NCBI GenBank assembly: GCA_947177415.1
Contig: CAMWUK010000024.1
Location: forward strand, 1 to 41,539
From: an uncultured Clostridiaceae bacterium
Lineage (GTDB): Bacteria > Bacillota > Clostridia > Lachnospirales > Lachnospiraceae
DNA: 41,539 nucleotides
Reading direction: 5' to 3'
Positions 37,765 to 41,539 of this stretch are shown in pieces (position 1 is the first letter of the stretch; every line of letters begins with the position of its first letter). The notes under the pieces were generated by a model, which had not been told where the DNA came from, did no database searches, and saw only the letters and a list, made by a program, of their open reading frames with translations. The position numbers were made by a program, and so were the translations under genes.

Positions 37765-38676
37765 ATGAAATATACAATACATGGATTCAGCCAAGAAAAA
37801 GCTATCCAATACGGATTAGATGATGGAGATTTAATGGCTCTAAGGTGGTTTGTCGATTACAAAGATGGTAAAGGCATGATAAAAAAAACAGTCAAGGGTG
37901 AGGTTTATTATTGGGTGAACTATGAGAAACTTGCCGAAGCTTTCCCCATTAGGAAATGGAGCAAAGATACAGTATACAGAAGATTTAAAAAGATGGTCAA
38001 ACAAAAAATACTATCACATCAGGTAATAAGGCAAGGAGGAGTTTGGAGCTATTATAATTTAGGAGAAAAATATTCAGAATTAATTGATGATAGAAAGGAA
38101 GAATCGAAGCCTGACGATAATAAAAAAGAGATCGGAAAAGAATCCGAAGGGTTCGGAGAAAAATCCGAACAGGTCGGAAAAGAATCCGAACACAACGGAA
38201 AAAAACCCGGAACGAAAAATTCTTCTATCAATAATTCTTCTATTACTAATTCTTTTAAAGAAAAATATAAAAAAGAAAGTCAGAGACTTTCCCCTGATAA
38301 GGAAAGAACTATTAGTGATGATGTAGTTGACTACATTAACCAATCAGTAGAAGATAAAATAATAGCTGATAAGGTGTTAGCTGTATTAAGGACAAGACTT
38401 AGAAGAAATAAGTCTGTTGACATGGATGCAGTAAGTCACCTGCTGGAACAGTTGGAAGTACTCTCAAAGGGAGACTACCAAACCAAGCTAACAATGTTAG
38501 ATAATTCTATCGCTGGTGATTACTACACCGTCTACCCGATAAAACAACAGCATTATCAGGAAGAGAAACCATCATACAACGTAAGCGAATATGAAAACTA
38601 TAATATACTTGATGAGATAAACTGGGGATTGAAAAACATGGGCAAAGTTAAAGAAGAGCCTGCATATACTCTTTAA
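37765..38676 (+). CDS. replication initiator (winged-helix, RepA/DnaD-like)
   Basis: 303 residues, starting two bases after the HNH gene, GGAGGAG upstream. Residues 1-105 form a winged helix (YWVNYEKLAEAFPIRKWSKD, YRRFKKMVKQKILSHQVIRQ, WSYYNLG), typical of phage replisome organisers. A hydrophilic linker follows with four 7-residue repeats (GKESEG, GEKSEQ, GKESEH, GKKPGT) that are encoded by the iterons at 38133-38211. The C-terminal half is helical (DKVLAVLRTRLRRNKSVDMD) and may contact the helicase loader. Like lambda O, it appears to contain its own origin. Confidence 0.85.
   Translation: MKYTIHGFSQEKAIQYGLDDGDLMALRWFVDYKDGKGMIKKTVKGEVYYWVNYEKLAEAFPIRKWSKDTVYRRFKKMVKQKILSHQVIRQGGVWSYYNLGEKYSELIDDRKEESKPDDNKKEIGKESEGFGEKSEQVGKESEHNGKKPGTKNSSINNSSITNSFKEKYKKESQRLSPDKERTISDDVVDYINQSVEDKIIADKVLAVLRTRLRRNKSVDMDAVSHLLEQLEVLSKGDYQTKLTMLDNSIAGDYYTVYPIKQQHYQEEKPSYNVSEYENYNILDEINWGLKNMGKVKEEPAYTL
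38133..38211 (+). repeat. four 21-bp iterons inside the initiator gene: probable replication origin
   Basis: 16-bp units of the type CGGAAAAGAATCCGAA start at 38133, 38154, 38175 and 38196, exactly 21 bp (two helical turns) apart. Units 1 and 3 are identical; unit 2 differs at two positions and unit 4 is the most divergent. Each has CGGA/TCCG inverted arms, so each could bind a dimer. A following AT-rich stretch (38215-38280) is suited to melting. Confidence 0.8.
38293..38327 (+). repeat. source copy of the 36300 relic
   Basis: Coding copy of the 35-bp direct repeat described at 36300-36334. It lies about 80 bp after the iterons within the initiator gene. Confidence 0.7.
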
Positions 38677-38705
38677 ATCGTTTTTAAGGGGGCAAATAGA
38701 CGAGT

Positions 38706-38724
38706 TTATACTTCGGGAGTATAA
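38706..38724 (+). terminator. hairpin after the initiator gene
   Basis: TTATACT (38706-38712) pairs with AGTATAA (38718-38724) around TCGGG, followed by TTTGTC. A weak T-run; it probably ends part of the initiator transcript. Confidence 0.55.
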
Positions 38725-38745
38725 TTTGTCATTCAAATAAAAAAC

Positions 38746-38768
38746 GCTCTTAAAATCAAAATAAGAGC
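38746..38768 (+). terminator. second hairpin before the PAPS-reductase-like gene
   Basis: GCTCTTA (38746-38752) pairs perfectly with TAAGAGC (38762-38768). No T-run follows; on the minus strand the arm is followed by TTTTTTAT, so it might end antisense transcription. It may also be a processing hairpin. Confidence 0.5.
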
Positions 38769-38793
38769 AAAATAGGGGGATAGGGAGATAAGC

Positions 38794-39762
38794 ATGGGAG
38801 ACAACACCGAATTTACTATAGAGGCACTAAAGCAGAAACAATCATTACCATTAGAAGCAAAAGTTGTGCTAACACAAAAGAGGGTAGAAGAATGGTATAA
38901 CCACTGGGATGGTGAAGTATATCTTTCTTTTAGTGGAGGGAAAGACAGCACAGTACTGAAACACATAATTGAAAACACGAGCGGAGTATATGATGTTCCG
39001 AGTGTATTTTTTAATACAGGGTTAGAGTATCCCGAGATACAGGAGTTTGTAAGAAGTCAGAATAATGTAACTATTATCAGACCTGAAAAGTCTTTTAAAC
39101 AAGTTATAGATGAATGTGGATATCCAATTATAAGCAAAGAAATAGCAGAAACAATATTATATGCCAGACGTTCGATTGAATCGGGTGGTAAAAAATACAA
39201 ATACGCACTAGACAAGCTTAATGGGACATTAATGAGTAAAGAAACAGGCAAACCAGCTATATATAATTGCCCAAAATGGAAATTTTTATTAGATGCACCA
39301 TTTAAAATTAGTCATGAATGTTGTAAGTTTTTAAAGAAAAATCCTGCTAAGAAATATGGTAAGGAAACAAATCGAAAACCAATAACAGCTACTATGGCTT
39401 GTGAAAGCATGAGGAGAAAATCACAATGGCTACAACATGGATGTAATGGTTTTAATATGAAGTCTCCAATATCAAATCCAATGTCATTTTGGACAGAACA
39501 AGATGTTTTAAAATATTTATATGAATATAAAATACCTTATTGTAAAATATATGGAGAGATAGATAAGAATTTTAATGATGAATACCGCTTAACAGGTGTG
39601 AATAGAACAGGCTGTATGTTTTGTATGTTTGGTGTGCAACTTGAAAAAACACCTAACAGATTTCAACGAATGAAAGAAAGCCACCCACAACTGTATAAAT
39701 ACTGTATGGAAAAGCTGGGGATTAAGGAAGTTTTAGAATTTTTAAATATTGACTATGAATAA
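38794..39762 (+). CDS. PAPS reductase/DndC-like PP-loop enzyme
   Basis: 322 residues. The PP-loop SFSGGKDSTVLKHII (about residues 47-61) binds ATP, and NTGLEYPEIQEFV is the typical next motif of the phosphoadenosine-phosphosulfate reductase family. Cys residues NCPKWKFLL, HECCKFLKK and CMFCMFG could hold an iron-sulfur or zinc site. Related phage enzymes may act in nucleotide or DNA sulfur chemistry (DndC-type phosphorothioation) or in nucleotide modification; no partner dnd genes are visible here, so the substrate is unknown. GGGAG precedes the ATG. Confidence 0.75.
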   Translation: MGDNTEFTIEALKQKQSLPLEAKVVLTQKRVEEWYNHWDGEVYLSFSGGKDSTVLKHIIENTSGVYDVPSVFFNTGLEYPEIQEFVRSQNNVTIIRPEKSFKQVIDECGYPIISKEIAETILYARRSIESGGKKYKYALDKLNGTLMSKETGKPAIYNCPKWKFLLDAPFKISHECCKFLKKNPAKKYGKETNRKPITATMACESMRRKSQWLQHGCNGFNMKSPISNPMSFWTEQDVLKYLYEYKIPYCKIYGEIDKNFNDEYRLTGVNRTGCMFCMFGVQLEKTPNRFQRMKESHPQLYKYCMEKLGIKEVLEFLNIDYE

Positions 39763-39779
39763 TCAAGAGGTGGTATAAC

Positions 39780-39974
39780 ATGAGGATAACCCTAATCAGA
39801 GATGAGATACCATGTGAGTTAGATATCCCATTAGAGATAGACGAAACTTGCAGTGAGGGGACGAAGCGGAGTATAATTGATAGCTATATCAGCAATTATT
39901 TAAGAACAGAGGAGGATTTATGGGCACATATAGAGAAGAGTTCAAAAATGGAGATGCAGACAAAAGCAAGGTAA
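39780..39974 (+). CDS. small early protein of unknown function
   Basis: 64 residues (MRITLIRDEIPCELDIPLEI...), ATG with AGAGGTGG upstream. Ends in MEMQTKAR inside the next gene's N-terminal coding sequence (55-base overlap in a different frame), which makes either an overlapping gene or a wrong start likely. No family recognised. Confidence 0.5.
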   Translation: MRITLIRDEIPCELDIPLEIDETCSEGTKRSIIDSYISNYLRTEEDLWAHIEKSSKMEMQTKAR

Positions 39975-40351
39975 TTCCAGAGTTGTTACCATATCCAGCG
40001 GCATATTGTCAAGAACAAGATGGGAAGCTCCCATGCTGTGAATGTTGTAAAGAAACATCTGCGAGTAGTGACAGAGAACCTATTATGGAAAAGGTAAAAG
40101 ATGTTAAATTATTATGTAATGCAACACTTTGGAGAATAAATTTAGGTGATGAAAAATACTCATCAATATCTGTACCGACAGGTAGTGAATATAAGACAGA
40201 AGAATACAAATGTTTAAGAGAAGACGAGGAAGAATTGATAAAAGCATTTCAAGCATTAAAAGCAGTACAGATTTGTGATGTATATGAGGATGATGGGTAT
40301 GTCGGTTGCAAATCAAATTCTATATTAAAAGCAGTTAAGATTTCAGACTAA
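39920..40351 (+). CDS. Cys-containing protein of unknown function
   Basis: 143 residues, ATG with AGAGGAGGATTT upstream. The Cys-rich segment PCCECCKETSA near residues 38-48 could bind zinc; the rest is acidic (TEEYKCLREDEEELIKAFQA). It is the last gene of the replication operon and converges on the DUF1064 gene 31 bases away. No family recognised. Confidence 0.6.
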   Translation: MGTYREEFKNGDADKSKVIPELLPYPAAYCQEQDGKLPCCECCKETSASSDREPIMEKVKDVKLLCNATLWRINLGDEKYSSISVPTGSEYKTEEYKCLREDEEELIKAFQALKAVQICDVYEDDGYVGCKSNSILKAVKISD

Positions 40352-40382
40352 TGGTTCGCATTTAATATGTGTCATATAAATA

Positions 40383-40718
40383 TCAGACCTCTTGAATAAT
40401 TATTCCGTGTATGTATCTCATAAGTTTTTTCTTAATCTTATACACTTCAGTACGCATACCTTTAACATCTTCAACGACTGTACGACCTGTTTTATTGTCG
40501 GTATATACGAAGTCGGCAATATAACAGCATGACCGCTGGGCACTACAAACACCGGGGGCAGCAGGGATAGTAGGTATAAGCACATATTTTTTCTGTAATT
40601 CTAAGTTAGATATACCGCCTGATTTTTCCATAAGTTTCAGGATAGTATATCTTTCAGCCTCTTTTCGGCTATGGAATTTAATTCCATCTATTTCAGTTAA
40701 TTTATTATGATATTTCAT
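40383..40718 (-). CDS. DUF1064 (phage endonuclease-like) protein
   Basis: 111 residues from the ATG at 40718 (AGAGG upstream; the longer frame to 40781 has no ribosome-binding site). MKYHNKLTEIDGIKFHSRKE (KF-S-E-A-Y), YIADFVYTD and TVVEDVKGMRTEVYKIKKKL are the signature of DUF1064, a restriction-endonuclease-fold family that may act in recombination (branch cleavage). It is the last gene of the minus-strand operon and converges with the plus-strand gene at 40351. Confidence 0.85.
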   Translation of the reverse strand: MKYHNKLTEIDGIKFHSRKEAERYTILKLMEKSGGISNLELQKKYVLIPTIPAAPGVCSAQRSCCYIADFVYTDNKTGRTVVEDVKGMRTEVYKIKKKLMRYIHGIIIQEV

Positions 40719-40752
40719 CTGAATAACCTCTTGACAATTAAAATTTAGGGTG

Positions 40753-40781
40753 AGAATATATATTTGGTTGATGTGAATCAA
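40753..40781 (-). promoter_or_regulatory. possible minus promoter before the DUF1064 gene
   Basis: On the minus strand TTGATT (40781-40776), 17 bp, TATTCT (40758-40753). Moderate match. It could reinforce expression of the nuclease beyond the early operon. Confidence 0.4.
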
Positions 40782-40807
40782 TCGCGAATCTTAACTTCTT
40801 TTTTCGC

Positions 40808-40832
40808 CACCCTGATTGAATAAGTCAGGGTG
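40808..40832. other. perfect 8-bp hairpin between the last two early genes
   Basis: CACCCTGA (40808-40815) pairs with TCAGGGTG (40825-40832), loop of nine bases. On the plus strand it is followed by TGTTTATTT, so it could end plus-strand read-through from the replication operon; on the minus strand it lies in the leader of the DUF1064 gene. Confidence 0.6.
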
Positions 40833-40835
40833 TGT

Positions 40836-41204
40836 TTATTTGATTTGCCAAACTCGCCAAGCATATTTATCCGTACAATCCCAAATATCATACACAACAC
40901 CATCAATCATGCAGGTGATATGTCCACTCATGGTGATAAGATACGTACCACGAGGATACAATTCAGATATTTCTTGCACAGTTATTCTTTTACCTTTGCA
41001 TTTATAGCAGATATAGTCATAGTTTTCGGATAAAAAGTCATCAATAAAAGATGTATCATCAATTACAATACATCTTTCACGAGCATATTCAGATAAAATA
41101 TCATACGCTTTATACCACGAGATATTATGGGCAAGAGCGAACGCTCTAACAGTACAATCAGAGACAATTCGCTTTTTAGGATTAAGATTAAGGTATTTAA
41201 ACAC
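40836..41204 (-). CDS. papain-like fold early protein (probable)
   Basis: 122 residues from a GTG at 41204 that overlaps the TAG of the Gp157-like gene by one base. KRIVSDCTVRAFALAHNISW (Cys of a DC-VRA segment), then RGTYLITMSGHITCMIDGVV (His in SGH) and YDIWDC (Asp) are the spaced Cys-His-Asp residues of a C39/papain-like cysteine protease fold found in phage early proteins. The catalytic residues are inferred from order only. It may cleave or modify a host protein. Confidence 0.6.
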   Translation of the reverse strand: MFKYLNLNPKKRIVSDCTVRAFALAHNISWYKAYDILSEYARERCIVIDDTSFIDDFLSENYDYICYKCKGKRITVQEISELYPRGTYLITMSGHITCMIDGVVYDIWDCTDKYAWRVWQIK

Positions 41205-41539
41205 TATTTAATCACCACACTTTGGCTTTCAGTGATTTTCACGTACGGACAATCAAGGTTACCGCTTTCAATTTCTTCTTTGATTAGTTTTTTATCAGGG
41301 GAACAGGTAGTTTTAGTAATTAACAGGTTATTTTTATCATGTTCTATCGCCCAGTCTATAAACTCATCGGAAACATCGGTTCTGTAATTGTTTCTGATAG
41401 AGATAGTATGTGTAGGGCTAGAGATTTTGTGTTTACCACAAAACATCATGTTATCTTTAAGGTAATTTTTAAGCCTTTCGACCTGATTTTCTCTTGATTG
41501 GCATCTCTTCTTCAGTCTATCTATTTCGGCTTTAATGGT
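41204..41539 (-). CDS. Gp157-like early protein, C-terminal part
   Basis: This is the continuation of the gene that starts at 238. The C-terminal part contains SPTHTISIRNN and ends KITESQSVVIK. A beta-rich C-terminal end after a long coiled-coil segment fits the Gp157 family. The TAG stop overlaps the GTG start of the next gene at 41204 by one base (TAGTG), which suggests translational coupling. The frame is open through the repeat to the window edge. Confidence 0.8.
   Translation of the reverse strand, partial: TIKAEIDRLKKRCQSRENQVERLKNYLKDNMMFCGKHKISSPTHTISIRNNYRTDVSDEFIDWAIEHDKNNLLITKTTCSPDKKLIKEEIESGNLDCPYVKITESQSVVIK
41485..41539. repeat. 55-bp terminal direct repeat, right copy
   Basis: Exact copy of positions 1-55. 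Removing one copy gives a circular sequence of 41,484 bp. The repeat lies inside the Gp157-like coding sequence. Confidence 0.9.

Overview
The window looks like one complete, circularly assembled genome of a tailed phage with a siphovirus-type tail, infecting a low-GC Gram-positive host, probably a member of the Clostridia or a relative. The last 55 bases (41485-41539) repeat the first 55 exactly, and one gene (Gp157-like) reads in frame across the join, so the unique length is 41,484 bp. The host guess rests on the AT-rich sequence, strong Shine-Dalgarno sites, a GH25-LysM endolysin, a clostridial-type zinc phospholipase C domain, and Firmicutes-type portal, terminase and tail families. I see no integrase, no clear CI-type repressor, no tRNA and no CRISPR array.

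Layout. (1) Early operon on the minus strand, from a promoter at about 5500 leftwards, through position 1, and on to 40383. It holds a block of small acidic unknown proteins with an ArdA-like antirestriction protein and a pentapeptide-repeat protein (4.7-1.6 kb), then a recombination set (SSB, Rad52-like annealing protein, Gp157-like protein), a possible papain-like protein and a DUF1064 nuclease. Five gene junctions in the first part carry the same G-tract/C-tract hairpin and ribosome-binding cassette. (2) Packaging region on the plus strand: small terminase, a 1.1-kb stretch without a convincing gene, and large terminase. This stretch contains same-strand CGCT iterons and five tandem promoter, short RNA, terminator units. 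(3) Late operon, 8.4-33.1 kb plus: zinc phospholipase-like enzyme, portal, a large YadA-like repeat fibre with two small tip-like proteins, a head-accessory cluster, scaffold, capsid, head-tail connectors, tail tube, chaperones, tape measure, tail tip, endolysin, holin and two tiny membrane peptides. (4) Accessory and control region, 33.1-36.4 kb: a minus-strand orphan gene, a promoter with an attenuator-like leader before a membrane protein, two paralogous HTH-HNH proteins, and a structured RNA with a predicted kissing loop. (5) Replication operon, 36.5-40.4 kb plus: two small winged-helix-like proteins, an HNH protein, a replication initiator carrying four 21-bp iterons inside its coding sequence (probable origin), and a PAPS-reductase-like enzyme.

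How it fits together. A 52-bp promoter/operator is present twice, in front of the small HTH protein and in front of the early operon, which suggests one regulator sets both. A consensus plus-strand promoter for the packaging side lies inside the early-operon leader and faces the early promoter, so the two directions should interfere and could form an early/late switch. The most unusual content is RNA: five tandem short transcription units between terS and terL, the kissing-loop RNA near 36.1 kb, the attenuator at 33.9 kb, and the intercistronic hairpins. All of these come from reading the sequence alone; none has been checked by folding, homology search or expression data.
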